Of a stretch of DNA of 64,000 nucleotides, positions 34,179 through 47,415 are shown piece after piece. Origin of the DNA: Zingiber officinale (lineage: Eukaryota > Streptophyta > Magnoliopsida > Zingiberales > Zingiberaceae). The stretch covers positions 981,134 through 1,045,133 of the forward strand of contig NW_024589898.1 in the NCBI RefSeq assembly GCF_018446385.1, in the 5' to 3' direction. Both the position numbers and the translations under genes were made by a program. Numbering within the stretch: position 1 is the stretch's first letter; each line of letters begins with the position of its first letter. The notes below the pieces were generated by a model. The model ran no database searches and was not told the DNA's origin. It saw only the letters and a program-made list of their open reading frames with translations.

Positions 34179-34584
34179 CTCATTTGGTCTAGTCAATTTA
34201 TATGCAGACGGGCCCTTGTTCAACGGGTCAATTGAGACGAGTTTGACCAATCATTCGAATCTAAGCGCTTTGTTGGCACATTGAACCCGTTCAATATGGA
34301 CACTTGATCCCTCTAGCTCGACTAACCTATTCAAAGTGGCTAATGCGTTTGGTTCCTCAAATGCTCTAATATCTGACAATAACGCCTCTTGAATTTTAGG
34401 TAACGGGAAGGATTACTTGACCGTGCTGGAAAAAATATGGATACGTGATATTTCATTATAACACTATCGTAACGGGAACTAATGGCGACGACAAGTATAA
34501 CAGCGGGATATGATGTAACGGTTTTCGCTCTTTACATCGAACGCTGCACCTTCCTCCCGTCCTGTACCTTTTCGTCGAGGACCG
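34175..34584. other. Promoter and 5' leader of the ACBP gene
   Basis: Only about 440 bp separate the giant transposon from the ACBP start codon. An upstream ATG at 34482 opens an out-of-frame reading frame that overlaps the first coding exon. It is either a uORF or lies above the transcription start. Confidence 0.5.
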
Positions 34585-37500
34585 ATGGCGACGGCGAGAG
34601 CGAGCGCCGGCCTCGCTTACCCCGACAGGTTCTACGCGGCCTCCACTTACGCCGGATTCGGAGGATCTCCCCGCTCCTCCTCCCCCGCCGCCTCCAGGTT
34701 CCAGAACGACGTCGCCCTCTTGCTCTACGGCCTGTACCAGCAGGTGGGTTCCAACTCCATTCACACCCCTTGCATTTGTTTATTGATTCTGGTCGTTCCT
34801 CGACATTCCTCGGATCTATTCCGTGTTGTTTGTGTCGGGATCGGGGCTGATCTATTGTTGTGACTTGAGATATGGCTGATCACTTCTATGAGACGTATAT
34901 TTTCCACATTGGATCTTGTTTTATGATAGATCCACATGTTTTTATGGACGAACGTTTGTAGATTATTATATTGCATATGTAATTTAGTTGAATTCATTTC
35001 GAAATTGATTTGCTTATACAGGCAACAGTTGGGCCTTGCACTGTTCCAAAACCTAGAGCATGGAATCCCGTGGAACAGAGCAAATGGACGAGGTTAGTTG
35101 TTTTTCTTTGAATCTGTTATCATAATACCGGATCTGTTTAATGTGGATTGCTAATACTTTGATAACTGGAAGAGAAAAATTGCATTATTATGTCATCGAG
35201 ATAATCTTCTGTAATTCTGCATTGTAGTTTTTAAGAATCTGAGACTGAGAGATCACATTTCAAATGTAAAAGAACTAACCAATGAGCTATGAAACATATC
35301 AAGAGTGATTAGACTCATTAGGCAATGATTATAATGCAAAATTCAGTGTGTTCTAGAAAAGGAACATACATGTAAAAGTTATATTGACGTGAAAAAAATA
35401 ATGCCATCTAGTCTTGCCAAGACTGCATTCGTAGTTTCCAATAGTACTATTGCCCTTCAGTACTTGATGCCTTATCTTTGTGTTGATTAAATAGACTCTT
35501 ACGTATTAAGGATGAACTTTTTATTTCTATGTTATGCACTAACAGTAGGATTAGTGAGATGATCATAGTTAGTTCTAATAACAGAACAGAATGGTATGCT
35601 ATAAACAAGATATGAGTACCTTCTCTAATGTTTGAAATGCCATTTTAGCAACATGAATTGAAGAATCGAAGGCATAGTACTGATATGAAGAATTAAGTGC
35701 CCGTTAGGTTTAAAGAAGAATTTTGTATATTGGCTTTATGGCTAGCAATGCCTGTTTCATATATTGGTTAGTCGTGAAACATGTGAATTATTATTATAGA
35801 GGGCATCATGAACAACTTTATTTCAGCTTGAAAATAATAGAATGTTAAAGAAATCATTTTGTATGGATTAGTCATGTGGCCATCTTTGGATAAGACGTGG
35901 AAGAGAAAATGAAGAAACTTTATTCATCAACTCCAAGACTATCTATAACACTGTATAGGCCCCTTATATAGGCTTTTGCAGGCAAAATAAAGACTTAACT
36001 CTTATTAAGACTCAAATAATATAAACTTAGTCCAATGACAGACTGATGCAAAATGTAATATATATTAAACTGGACTTTGAGCCAGTTATTATGAACTGGT
36101 TTGTCTCTGCAGTAAGCAGTGTACACTTCTAGTAGATTGGAAATCATTTGAAACGAGGTAAAGGATAAAGGGAGATTCACGGTAACTGTAGGGGTGAAAT
36201 GATACACATTGTCTAAATTGTGCCAATAGCGGGAAACAAAAACAATAAGTTCTCTTCTAAAATAGCCAGAATACTATGATTTTGGGTTGTTGTTCTGGCA
36301 TTAATCTTCAAATTTATACTTTTAATGCCCTTTATCTGAATATTTCTCAAGCACAAAACTATGTCTTCTCTTTTCATTCTTTTGCTAAGGTCCTTTGGAT
36401 AAGTATATTTCTGAGAATTATCGTATCAATATTTTCTTCAATCTTCTAATGGCCTGATTAAATGCTGTAATTTTTTCTTTATTTTTTGACCCTTGTATAT
36501 ATGAGACGAGCAACTTTTTTTTGTGCATAGTTGGTATGGACTGGGAAATATGGCTTCAACAGAAGCAATGCGTTTGTTTGTGAAGGTATTAGAGGTATGT
36601 GGATGCCTTTGTTTTTTATCATTTTCTTTTTGCTCACAAAGATATGATGTATTGTTGTTTCTTCTCTTCTAGGAGGAAGATCCTGCTTGGTACTCAAGGG
36701 TTCCTGAATTGGCAGGAGAGCCTGTTGTAGATGTTGAAATGCTTGTGAGTTTTTTTAGCAGACCGTGTCAACTATCAATTTAAACCTGTACTTGAATCCA
36801 TAATCATTATTTGTAGGCTATCTATGTTCAGCCTTCATTATGCATGCTTACACTGTTATCTTCCTTAGAAACCAAAAGAGGAACTGCATACTTTATCACC
36901 ATATCAAAATGGTAATTCCTTGCCCAAGACAAAAACTGTTTCCACTGAAAGTGGTATTGTGACTGAAACAAATGACAAGGATGTCATAAGTGAAGGTCTT
37001 GGTTTGGTTGGCATGTATGACCAGTGGATTGCACCATCAGTATCGGGAAAAATTCCCAAACCTCGTTATACGGTATTCTATTACTGTTTCATGAAACTTA
37101 TATGGGAATATTGAACATGTTCTTTAGTTGATCACTAAATGTTATCTGACATCTATTTACATTTTACAGCATGGCGCAGCTGTTCTTCATGAAAAAATGT
37201 ACATTTTTGGTGGAAATCACAATGGTCGCTACCTTAATGATCTCCAGGTATGTAATAATGTGGCTAATAATAATGGATGTAATTTGCTTTTGATTGAGAA
37301 CCTAGTATGCCGATTGTTAGCCAGAAAGTTTGTCTCAAGTTTGGTACTCAGAATCTCAGTTAAGTAGTCTGAGATTTGTTTGTGATTTTCTCATCTTTAT
37401 TTGCATTTTTTTCCTCGCCTAGGTTTTTCTAATCACTGGTGGAAGTGATTAGCAGGCAACTCAATGATGCTTTGATGTCTTCAATAGCATCATATGGATT

Positions 37501-40500
37501 CACATAGTTACATGACTTGGAATTGACATACTTTTCTTCCTTAACATTTCAAGTCCTGTATATTAGTTAATACTCCTTTAATTCTTGAATATTTCTGTTT
37601 TTTTACCTCTTTTGAGTAGTCATTTAATGCAGGACATTAATGTAGCATTTTTGTTGGTCAAGATTTTACTGGATTTCCCAAAATCACATTATTATTGTAA
37701 TACTATTATAGTCCTACAGGAAGTCTTTCCAAACCTGTAAATAAAGCTACTAAAACTTTTAAATTTCCCACTTCTTTCTTTAGGAATTGTTCAATTGCCT
37801 TCATTTGTTTTGATAAATAACCACTTCAACTTGTAATTCTCTTCTTCAATTTTCATTTAAATTTCTTTTTATTAGACTAATCAAATATGAACCTGGCTGT
37901 GTTTAATTACTGAAGGTTCTGGATTTGAAAACTTTGAAATGGTCAAGAATAGAAGCTAAAGCTCTAGATGGACCCTTGGATTCCTCTACCGCCACTTATG
38001 TTGTTCCCTCTGCTGGTCATTCCTTGGTAATGAAAAGAATTCTCTTTAGTAAGATTAATGATTAATAATCGCTCTATTGTAATCTAGACTTCTGAACTCA
38101 CTTTTAACTGTAGATTCCCTGGGGAGACAAATTGTTATGTATTGGTGGGCACACCAAGGATCCATCTGAGACTATCGCAGGTCTAATTCTGTATTTATTT
38201 ATTTAGTTTTTTATATACCTACTTTTATCAATTATTATGTTTTTCTCCTCCCAAGTGACATTACTTTACCATTGTGGCAGTGAGGGAATTCAATCCTCAA
38301 ACTTGTCTGTGGACAAACTTGAAGACAAATGGGAAACCACCGGTAGATTTGCTATATATATTATCAACCATTAATTCAAATCAGAAACTCAATTTTAATA
38401 TCTTCTCCTTGAGGCTAGATGTTTTTGACTTTTGATATTTGAACTCTGTTGCCAGTTGCTTTTTCAAGAATTTCATGACAGTGGTTTGAGAATACTTTTT
38501 ATATGGCATTCATAAGTATAATTGTGGAAACCTAATGTGCCTGGGACATCATCAGATTGCTTGTATATGACTTTTGCAATACCACACTTATACCATTTTA
38601 AATTGGAATTGCTAAACAATTAATTCTCATTATAAGTATTCCTTGCTTTTTGCTAGTTCAAACCTACAATTTAGTCTCCATAAAATGGAGATAATATTGT
38701 CTATTTTGTTCTTAATCTGTTTTCTGTAGATCTCACGTGGAGGCCAATCAGCTACCCTTGTTGGTAATACTGTAGTTATATTTGGTGGAGAAGATGCTAA
38801 GAGATCTCTTCTAAATGACTTGCATGTTCTTGTCTTGGAAACTATGACCTGGGAAGATGTCAATTATGCCGTGTAAGCTAGCCTTATGTTAATGTTCTTT
38901 GAACATATTTTTTGCTCAACGAATAAAATTGTCAATAGGTGAATTTTGATTTACATATTTGAACATCATAACACATGTGGACAAATAATAATTATACGTT
39001 CATCCAAGTCAAATTTATATTGTTCATCATAGTTTAGATTAACTCAAAATAACCAAAGAAGTTATTGATCATAGGCTTTTCATTTTAGCAATGTTGGTTG
39101 CACTAATCTAGATGCCTTTTTCCTATAAACAGCTACTACACAATTAGAACAGGACAAATCCAAACTTATTTACATTATAAACTTGTTATCAACTATTACA
39201 ACTACAAGATGGTGTAAGCTCCAGTAGTTTGGTGTTGTAATTAGATTTTGGTCAAAAGATATTCGGATAAGCCCAGAACCATACAGGTGGATACTTATGA
39301 TACAATGGGTAATAGGAGTTTATGCTCTCACCGCTCTTCCAATAATTTTAAACAATTTTATTAGTTATATTCATACTAGTTTCTTGCTTTGGATGTTAGA
39401 ACAATGGAGAGTTAGTATATAAACTCAATGGTTGCCACAAATGGCAGATTCATGTTGAGTTATTGATTCTCCTGCTTGAGAAAACAGATGTCCAATAAGA
39501 TTGATGGAGAAGTTTCAAAAAATAGAGATTCAAACAATTTAGCTTGTATAAGTTATGTTACACTAGAAAATGGATGGAATTAATTGATAATTGGTCAAAA
39601 CAAGTGTGTAAATGGATTGAATTGGTTGAAATGTGGACTAATTGGGCAGTTTCCGAAAAATTGGCCTGTCTAATCAGTTTCTAGTCAATCCTAGCTTAAT
39701 TCCTAGAATTTTCACAAGTGACAGAGAAAGAGCATTCCTTGCTCACTTGAATCCCACCTCATTTCTCTCAGCTTTCACAAGTTGATATTTACCATGAACC
39801 CACTATTGTGTCACCCGAATTCCTCATCATTCACAAATTGTCATGTACCGTGCTCATTGCTTTAGAAAACTAATTGTAGGTTAGGAGAGAACACAATAAC
39901 ATCTTTTTATCCACATAAAGATTTTTTAAAAAATAAAATTTAATTCATATGCAATTCATGATTCAACTAAACCTTAAAATATGGAACAATAACTTTCTTA
40001 AAAACATATTACTAATACAATATTATTCAACAATTTTATATTAATACATGTAATAGAATCTACTTTTTTATTTATGATATTGTTGTTATTATGTTAATAT
40101 ATTTTGTGCTATTAGCCTTACTCTATTCATTCTATCATTTATTATTTTACTATCTTTTATTGATAATTTGCTATTTAGTTATACTTAATATGCATTGAAT
40201 ATATATTTTGTAATATCATTTATGAAATAATTTTATTTCTCTTTCGCTTTCTCATTTTATTTTATTTTTCTAGTGATTCTTATCCCATTCATCCTACCTA
40301 CCCAATAGCATATTTACTCAATTTTTGGCCATCTAATTCGATGCCAATACCAATTTTGAGAACTATGATAATCTTGGAAAGTAGGATTGAATAGTACAAT
40401 GATTAGATTGTATATCCTTGTCAAACTATACTTGTAAAATACATAACTAGTTGAGTAATTGGACTGTTCACAATATAAATATATAAATTGGTCATTCCTC

Positions 40501-43500
40501 TGACAATTTGAGCTTTTGAGAATAAAAGTTATCCAGTTTAATATCATATCGGAGCAGGAGCAGAAGGATTAGGTTCATTAAGTCGAGTACCCCACCCACA
40601 CATGAAGGGAGAATATTGACAATATAAATTTATAAATTAAGGTGTCTTTCTTAACAATTTAGAGTTTTGGGAATAAGTATTTAGTCAATCAACTCTAATA
40701 GACACAAAACAGGGAGGCTGACAAAGAACAGGTGAAGCTACAAAGATGAAATGCTCTGTAAAGTTGGATAGCTTTCTTTAAGCACAATGAGTAATCGCTA
40801 GGTTGTTGGTGTCTTCTTTGACTTTGTTTAACTTCTTGAATAACTAATATGTGAGTTGGGTTGAGTCTACTCTTGATACAAGCTGATATTACTGTCTACT
40901 TATCCAGTGAGTCTCAAGTATCTGCCAAGTTGTTTGCCTTTACATGACACATATATAAATCTGTGTTTGGAAAGTTGACTTACAAGTCCAACTGTTTTAA
41001 TCTCTGAGCTATATTTGAATTTTATACATTGGAGTGTTCATGTTAAAATGAGTGGTGATCCATAAGTCATTCTCTTTTCGTGATCCTTTAGAGGCACACC
41101 TCCCTCTCCAAGGTCAGTCCATGCTGCTGCTTGCCATGCAGACCGGTATCTTTTGATTTTTGGCGGTGGGTCATACACTACATGCTTCAATGATCTTCAT
41201 GTCCTTGACTTGCAGACTGTAAGAGCTACTGTCCCTTTTTGGTTCTATAGAAGCATGATGATGGATAAGGTTTTATCTTTCTTTGCCTTTTCAGATGGAG
41301 TGGTCAAGACCAGACCAGCAGGGTGTAACACCTGGTCCACGAGCTGGCCATGCTGGTGTTACAGTGGGAGAAAACTGGTTCATAACTGGAGGTGGTAATA
41401 ATGTCAATGGTATGTTTGAACCTTTTTCATCGGAGTAAATCACTTAAACTTATTACCGAAGTTTTAATTATTCACATTATACTTACCTACATGCTCCTTT
41501 TTTTTTTTTTAATTTTTTTTTTTATAAATGTTTTAGCATATGTGATTTCTTTCTGCAATTGCAGTCCAAACAGTTTGAGAAATATACTTAATCACCACTT
41601 AAGGAAGGCTTCAATGCAAGTGTCAAATTACAACCATAGGTTCTTGAAATAAAAAAAGATCTAAGATACCCACAAGTCAACTATTAGGATGTTTGCTCTG
41701 GATTGTCCTATTTCTAAATAATGTTCGAGTGGTTTCATCTCCTAAATATAATTGTATATAAGCTTTTTGCATACCAATTTATAGCAGTCTAATTATTAGT
41801 TTTTATTTTCTTAGTTTCATCTTCTAAATAAAACTGTATATAAACTTTTGGAATACCAATTTATAAGGGTCTATTTATTATTATTTATTTTTCTTTCTTT
41901 CTCCCTATAATTAGAATGGGAAGCAGGTTGTCCATGTTAATCCATACCCAGATTGCATTGTTAAGTATATTCAATTTTACTTGCTTGTGCGTATGCATCA
42001 CATGGACCAGTATTGTTTTGTTTTCTGATTTGGTGTTCTTCCTCTGATTGGTTGTACATTGGTGTATCAAGTAGCATATTTGCAAAGGTCAATGTGGGTC
42101 TGATTTTACTTGATTGAATGGAACTTAACCAATCATAGTTTTTGAAGTGAATGATGTATGATATGTAAGCTTTTTAAGTGGATTTTTTTTATAAAAAATA
42201 TTTATTTATTATTTACTTTGCATTTCTACTCTCCTAATTTATATTCATTCTATATCTCAGGAATCTCTGAAACTCTTGTTCTGAGCATGGCAACATTAGT
42301 CTGGTCTGTTGTTACAACTGTTGAAGGACGAGTACCACTTGCTAGTGAAGTAAGCTTAACTTCTCTATCACTCAGTTATCAACAAATTGTCACAATAAAG
42401 CAGATTCTGTTTCCAATATTGTCTATTGGTAAATTTCTGAGAGAGAACTGAAAACAATCGAAGACTTTTCTTTTTGGACATGCACTTTTAGCAGTCAAAA
42501 AATTCACACGGAGACCCTTAAGAGTTCAATTTTCAAAAAAAAAGTAATTAGAAAATATACCTTTTTGCCCCCTAAACTTAACACTTACAACCACATGCTA
42601 TTTGTTAATAACTATACTCTCAAACACCATGCCATGTCATGAAACTTAATGCAGCAGAAACATTCATGAAGGAAGAAAGTTGTTGGCATTAAGAGCCTAT
42701 GCACCTTATTTTAATTAATCAAAGAATAATCTCCTGTTGCATCTGACTGTTTGTTGAATAATGTGTACAAATATTAGCTCTTATTAGTATCTTTCTTTTT
42801 TTGTTAGGGTTTAAGTTTGGTCACAACCACCTACAAAGGAGAAGATTTTCTTTTATCGTTTGGAGGTTATAATGGTCATTATAACAACGAGGTCAATATA
42901 AATATCACTCCTGTTTTTCCTTGTATTTTGTTTCACAATTTGTTTAACATTATATTTCTTATTGATTAGGTTTTTGTTCTCAAACCAAGCCACTTATCAG
43001 ATTTACAATCAAGGATAATCGATGGGTCTGCATCACATTCTGTTGCTGTTGTAGTACCAACAACAAAAACGAGTAGGGATATGGAACTTGAGATTGAAGC
43101 AACTCAAGATAAAAAGATCAAAGAAATTGAGGTGGACAATGGTGACTCAGAGCTGGTAGTACCGTAACATGATTTCACAGAGTATTTGTGCAATTTAATA
43201 TTTGCTTGTTCTGGTGGTTTTATGACAAATTATATAAATCTGTCAATTGTATTAATTTGGCTAGGATCTCAATTCAGGACTTTAGACAGACAGATGTGTA
43301 AAACAAGATTGAATTCCATTGCGGTGGCATGAAGGCTGACTGAGCTCGTCCAAGTTGAAAACAATTTGGTCTCAAGGTAATCAAGAATCTGGTTCACTTA
43401 GCTTGAGTTTGTCATAATTTGGCCTGAAGTGGAATGAAGTTGGGAAGCAATTCTCCTGGAAGTTGTTTGTCTTGATTGGTTAGGAAGCAGCTCAACCTAG

Positions 43501-45286
43501 ATAGAGGAGTTAGGTTTAGGTGGACTCTTCTAACTCACTTGAGTTGGACATAGTTTGGACTACTAATTGGAGATGGATTGGAGCACGCTTGTACAGGTCT
43601 TTGCATAGTCTAAATGGACAAGGGACGAGCTAAGCAAAGACCCATAGCCTACTCTAACCCATGTCCATTTAGTGGTTTGAACTACATCCAACTTGGGCTA
43701 GTGGAGTCTACCTCAACCGTAGTCCTCCATCTCAGTTGAGTTGCTTTCAAACTCAATCAATACATGAACCACTTTGAGTTGAGTTTCTTCCCAATTCTTG
43801 CAGAAACTAAGATCCAGAGCACTTCAGACTAAATTATAACCCCAATTCAGGCAAGGTGAACTGGACTCTAGATTACCTTTAGAACCAATTATATTCAACT
43901 CAGATGAGCTCAATCGACACTTAAGCAACCTCGATAGGATTCAACTTCTTGTATTTATCTGGCTACAATTCCAAATTGAAGTCCGAGCTAACTTAAAATT
44001 ATTTGCAGATTCTTGTGATCTGTTATAGAATACACCATAGCATTGCTATCCATACATACAGCTGAAAATCAATTAGTAAACAATGCACAAATTTTGAGGT
44101 CAACCATTTTTTTTTTAATCATGTTTCATGCATGGGAAAATTGATATGTGAAGTTCTTAAAGCATGTTCTGAATCTCTAACTTGATCCTGAATTGAAAAA
44201 TCTAGAATGTAAGACATGAGGGAGCTGTTGAAAACCTAGTGGACGCTCTAAGGACAGAGAAAGAAGAACTGGAAGCAACACTTCAGAAGGAGCAATTGCA
44301 GAATCTGCAAGTTAAGCAAAAACTAGCTGAAACCGAGACCAAGAACACTGAACTCACAAAGGCAGATTTTTTGAAACTTTTGTCACCCTTTTACTGGAAT
44401 ATGGTTTGCTTAAACAATATAAATGATTACTTCGTAAGTTTGTGAACTTTGCAGGAACTTCAGTCAGTTCGTAGACAGCTTGCTGCTGAACAGTCAAGGT
44501 GCTTTAAGCTTGAGGTATGCACTCTCAAACACATAGACCACTGTTTGGAAAATGAAGGCGTGTCTCAATTGCTTGAGCTTAACAGTAAAAAAGTAATGAT
44601 ATGTCTAATGCACACAAACATTCAATTGGCAAAAAGCTTGAAGTTGTGTCTTCATCCGATATAGGATGATTTGTGAATATATTGCATTGAGCAGTGATAA
44701 GCCCATAGAGGATCAATGAATGTTCATCTTTGGTGGCCTTTTGTTGATTTATAAGTGCATGATAATTTGTGAATAAATTGCATCAAGGAACCATCATGAT
44801 GTCCATCTATGGTAGTAACTGACTGATTGTGGATTTAACACACTTCCATCTTATGTATGAATAAGCTAGAAAATCAGAGTAAGATCCTCACCATTCCAGT
44901 CTCGTTGTCTCTGCTCTTTTTTTTTTTTATTGCGAAACTAAATGCATGCCCACCGTTCACATTCATCAGCTTTCTACTAGCTCCACACCCACGAATTAAA
45001 AACAATGATTGGCACTTCTAATCATCTGTTTTTGTTCTTTTTTCAATAACTGAAAATCTACTAAAGCTGCATGTACCTAATGCATTCTGTAATCATCATC
45101 AATACACAGGTGGATGTTGCGGAGTTGAGACAGAAGCTAGAAACACTGGGAAGCGTAGAGAAGGAAGTGGAACTGCTTCGACGGCAGAAGGCTGCTGCCG
45201 AGCAGGAAGCTTTGAATGCAAAGCAGAGGCAAGTCTCAGGTGGGGTTTGGGGTTGGCTAGCTGGAACCCCTCCCTCTCCATCCTAA
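34585..45286 (+). CDS. ACBP4: Class IV acyl-CoA-binding protein with kelch repeats (ACBP4/5 type)
   Basis: Eighteen exons join in phase to about 674 residues, close to Arabidopsis ACBP4/5: 34585-34743, 35022-35092, 36531-36594, 36673-36744, 36869-37072, 37170-37247, 37916-38026, 38114-38180, 38281-38342, 38730-38872, 41092-41218, 41295-41409, 42261-42349, 42808-42891, 42970-43155, 44206-44361, 44455-44514 and 45110-45286. The acyl-CoA-binding domain (about 10-120) shows YPDRFYAA, FQNDVALLLYGLYQQATVGPC, WNPVEQSKWTSWYGL and AMRLFVKVLEEEDP. Kelch repeats (about 190-480) show YIFGGNHNGR, LCIGGHT, VIFGGED, LIFGGGS, FITGGGN and LLSFGGYNGH. A C-terminal coiled coil (about 555-655) ends near GVWGWLAGTPPSPS. 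The protein binds long-chain acyl-CoA esters and probably serves lipid trafficking in the cytosol or, as reported for a rice class IV member, peroxisomes. Intron 16 (44362-44454) uses a GC donor. Intron 10 is about 2.2 kb and intron 15 about 1.05 kb; the latter holds a long fold-back. Confidence 0.95.
43337..43916. repeat. Long fold-back (inverted repeat) in ACBP intron 15
   Basis: The left arm (about 43337-43612) and right arm (about 43633-43916) are reverse complements at very roughly 75-85% identity by eye, with a loop of only about 20 bases. Paired landmarks, left versus right read as reverse complement: GACTGAGCTCG/GATTGAGCTCA, CAAGGTAATC/AAAGGTAATC, GGAAGCAGCTCAAC/GAAAGCAACTCAAC and GGTCTTTGCATAG/GGTCTTTGCTTAG. 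It is a MITE-like fold-back, or an inverted duplication able to form a long RNA hairpin in the pre-mRNA. Confidence 0.8.
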
Positions 45287-45961
45287 CCTTAATCACACTG
45301 CCAACACGAGTAATATCCATTACTATTTACTCATAGCATTTTTCCTTCTTGTCTTTATTATTGTGATTATTTTCCTTAAGCATTCGTTTTAAGTAAATGC
45401 AATAATTTTAAAAAATGTAGCCTTTACCATCTACTAATGATTGAACATTTATAGTGTGTATTACAACAATTCTATGCTGTTTTTTTTTTGGTTCACTATT
45501 TCATTTGGGAAATGCAAACCGATTGGCTCACGGAATAGAATAGAATTGACTAGGAATTGATGTGGTTAGATTGCAAACTCAGTCGAAGTGGTTCCCAAAT
45601 TAATGCAATTATTGAAGGGCTTATATGGGTTGTCGAAATTAAAGTCATTTTGTGTGAAATTCTCATAAAATGTTTTAATTTTTTTTTTAAAAAATGTTTG
45701 TTGAAATATAAAATTGTGAGCAAGAGAATTTCCTATTCATCACATTTTGAGTAGATGATTTCCTCTCAAAATGAGGTGAAACATTTATTTTTTCATTCCC
45801 AGACGCTTCATCCTCATCAATTAAAACCCTCTCCTCCCCCAACAGAAAAAATAATAATAATATTCATATAATTTTCATCCTTTACTCGTGGAGTTGGAAC
45901 AAAGCAAGGCTCGGATGGTAGATGGGCAATTGTACTCGACACTTCTTGATAAGAGTCTTGG
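45287..45961. other. Intergenic DNA after ACBP
   Basis: AT-rich 3' flank of the ACBP gene. The frame at 45557-45754 has no family features. No gene found. Confidence 0.5.
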
Positions 45962-45972
45962 GAAGTGACAGT

Positions 45973-46192
45973 GAGTCTCCTCGGATGACTCTAGTAGTTA
46001 GCGTATGAGGTGTTGTCACAATGAGATCTGAGGTTTGAATCTCGATAAAAATCGAGATAAATACCTCCCTTATGTGCTAGTCATTATTCCAAAGGCTAGT
46101 AGTCGTCCGTGATTTACCTCCTTCGTGTTATTCTTGGGACGAGTTGGCAAGGGTGCTGGGGGCGAACGTATTCATCTTTTTGCCACAATTGA
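45973..46192 (+). mobile_element. tRNA-derived SINE with 11-bp target duplication
   Basis: An A-box-like GTAGTTAGCGTATGAGG and B-box-like GAGGTTTGAATCTCG head a 220-bp element whose tail carries GGGGGCGAACGTATTC and a T-rich end. GAAGTGACAGT at 45962-45972 recurs at 46193-46203, marking the insertion. Confidence 0.75.
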
Positions 46193-46203
46193 GAAGTGAC
46201 AGT

Positions 46204-46332
46204 AATGTCCCCTCGATGGATCTGGTGGTTAGCGCATGAAATATTATCATCATGAGGTTCGAATCTTGATAAAATCGAGATAAATATTTTCTTTATGTGT
46301 TGGTCATTATTTCAAAAGTTAGTAGTCTCACA
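46204..46332 (+). mobile_element. Second, 3'-truncated SINE copy of the same family
   Basis: Directly after the first SINE's target repeat, the head is repeated (GATCTGGTGGTTAGCGCATG, GAGGTTCGAATCTTG), then AAATCGAGATAAATA. It ends near GTTAGTAGTC, where it meets an inverted fragment. Confidence 0.7.
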
Positions 46333-46337
46333 AAGAC

Positions 46338-46420
46338 GAAACACTCGCCCCCAGCGCCCCCGCCGTACCCAACCCAAGGTCATCTGGGAGGTAAATCGTA
46401 GCATCCGAGTGAACATGTGA
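46338..46420 (-). mobile_element. Inverted 3' fragment of the same SINE family
   Basis: ACTCGCCCCCAGCGCCCCC then GGGAGGTAAATCG is the reverse complement of the SINE tail (GATTTACCTCC ... GCTGGGGGCG). With the two plus-strand copies it forms a small head/tail cluster. Confidence 0.6.
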
Positions 46421-46812
46421 CAGACAGGGTGTAATACGGGGATAGAAGATTTATTCCCCAGCTGTCCCAAGGATCAAGTTAATAGTCACCTTTGCCACCA
46501 TGAGAAATGGCAGTGATGGTTCTAATCTAATTAGTTAGAGGATGATAGATTTGGATCAATTCTTAACATTCAATTGTTAACATGTATATATTATTAGAAA
46601 AAAAATCTCTCTCAATCCTTAGTCAACTTGATATTTGATTATAAGTTAGAAGCTGGGATTGATCAGCATCCATGATCTTCTTCCAAGATAATTTTACCAC
46701 CTATACTCGACGATGCCCCCGGTTTAGCCGAATCATCAAAATGCCAAACTCGTCGATTGAGCTTCGATATGCTTAGGCTCGTCTCCAACAACCTCCCCCC
46801 TTTCAGAGAAAC

Positions 46813-47397
46813 TCATATCCAATTCGGTCTTTGGAACATCCTCATGAACACATGAAAGAACATCCTCAAAATTTGCATGAACATCCACAATTTCAAAACT
46901 TGCCTTGAAATAATGTAGCGATAGGTACCTTCCTTAGGCGTATCAGCATTAGGAATAGCTTCAATGGTTGGACTGGTAGCTTCTCCTGACAGAATGGGAC
47001 AGTTCTCATGTTTTTCCTGCTCGGCGACATGTACTGCCCGCCTCATCCTTGATTTGCCTCTCGTTTTCTGAGACTTTGAGAGTCTCATCCCGGTCCGTTT
47101 CTTTCTCCTCAACACCAAAAGCACATCTCGTGAATCGTACACGCTGTCCGAGTCCAAGTTTTGAGATGGCGAACCATCTTCTACACTGCCAGCATCATCT
47201 CTCTCCTCGAGAGCTTCATCAAACTCATCGTCGTCGATCTCGTCAGCCTCCTTCAACCAGCTCCGCATCAGCCGATTCGCTGTCCCAAGAGTGCTCCGAT
47301 GAATACTTAGGGGCTGCTTGTCTCTCCGATGTCGGAGGCGGTGCCGAATTCTTCGGCCTTGTTTCCTATAGAAATAAAAAGTAAACTTTAATTCCAA
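46813..47397 (-). CDS. Unrecognised ORF, basic and acidic tracts
   Basis: A 194-codon frame on the minus strand. It has a very basic start ([15 protein letters not shown]), an acidic block ([19 protein letters not shown]), another basic stretch ([20 protein letters not shown]) and a hydrophobic C-terminal tail. I do not recognise a family. A possible donor (AAG|GTACCT near 46928) would drop the unusual hydrophobic end, so this may be one exon of a larger or broken gene, or a host fragment carried by a repeat. It overlaps a 111-codon plus-strand frame (47049-47384) of no better quality. Evidence for expression is absent. Confidence 0.25.
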   Translation of the reverse strand: MELKFTFYFYRKQGRRIRHRLRHRRDKQPLSIHRSTLGTANRLMRSWLKEADEIDDDEFDEALEERDDAGSVEDGSPSQNLDSDSVYDSRDVLLVLRRKKRTGMRLSKSQKTRGKSRMRRAVHVAEQEKHENCPILSGEATSPTIEAIPNADTPKEGTYRYIISRQVLKLWMFMQILRMFFHVFMRMFQRPNWI

Positions 47398-47415
47398 TGC
47401 ACAATAATCCGTCGC

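Noticed and set aside
44362-44454. Extension of ACBP exon 16 to the strong GTAAGT at 44433
   Set aside because: It would leave an intron of about 22 nt, too short to splice; the family sequence joins ELTK directly to ELQSVRR.
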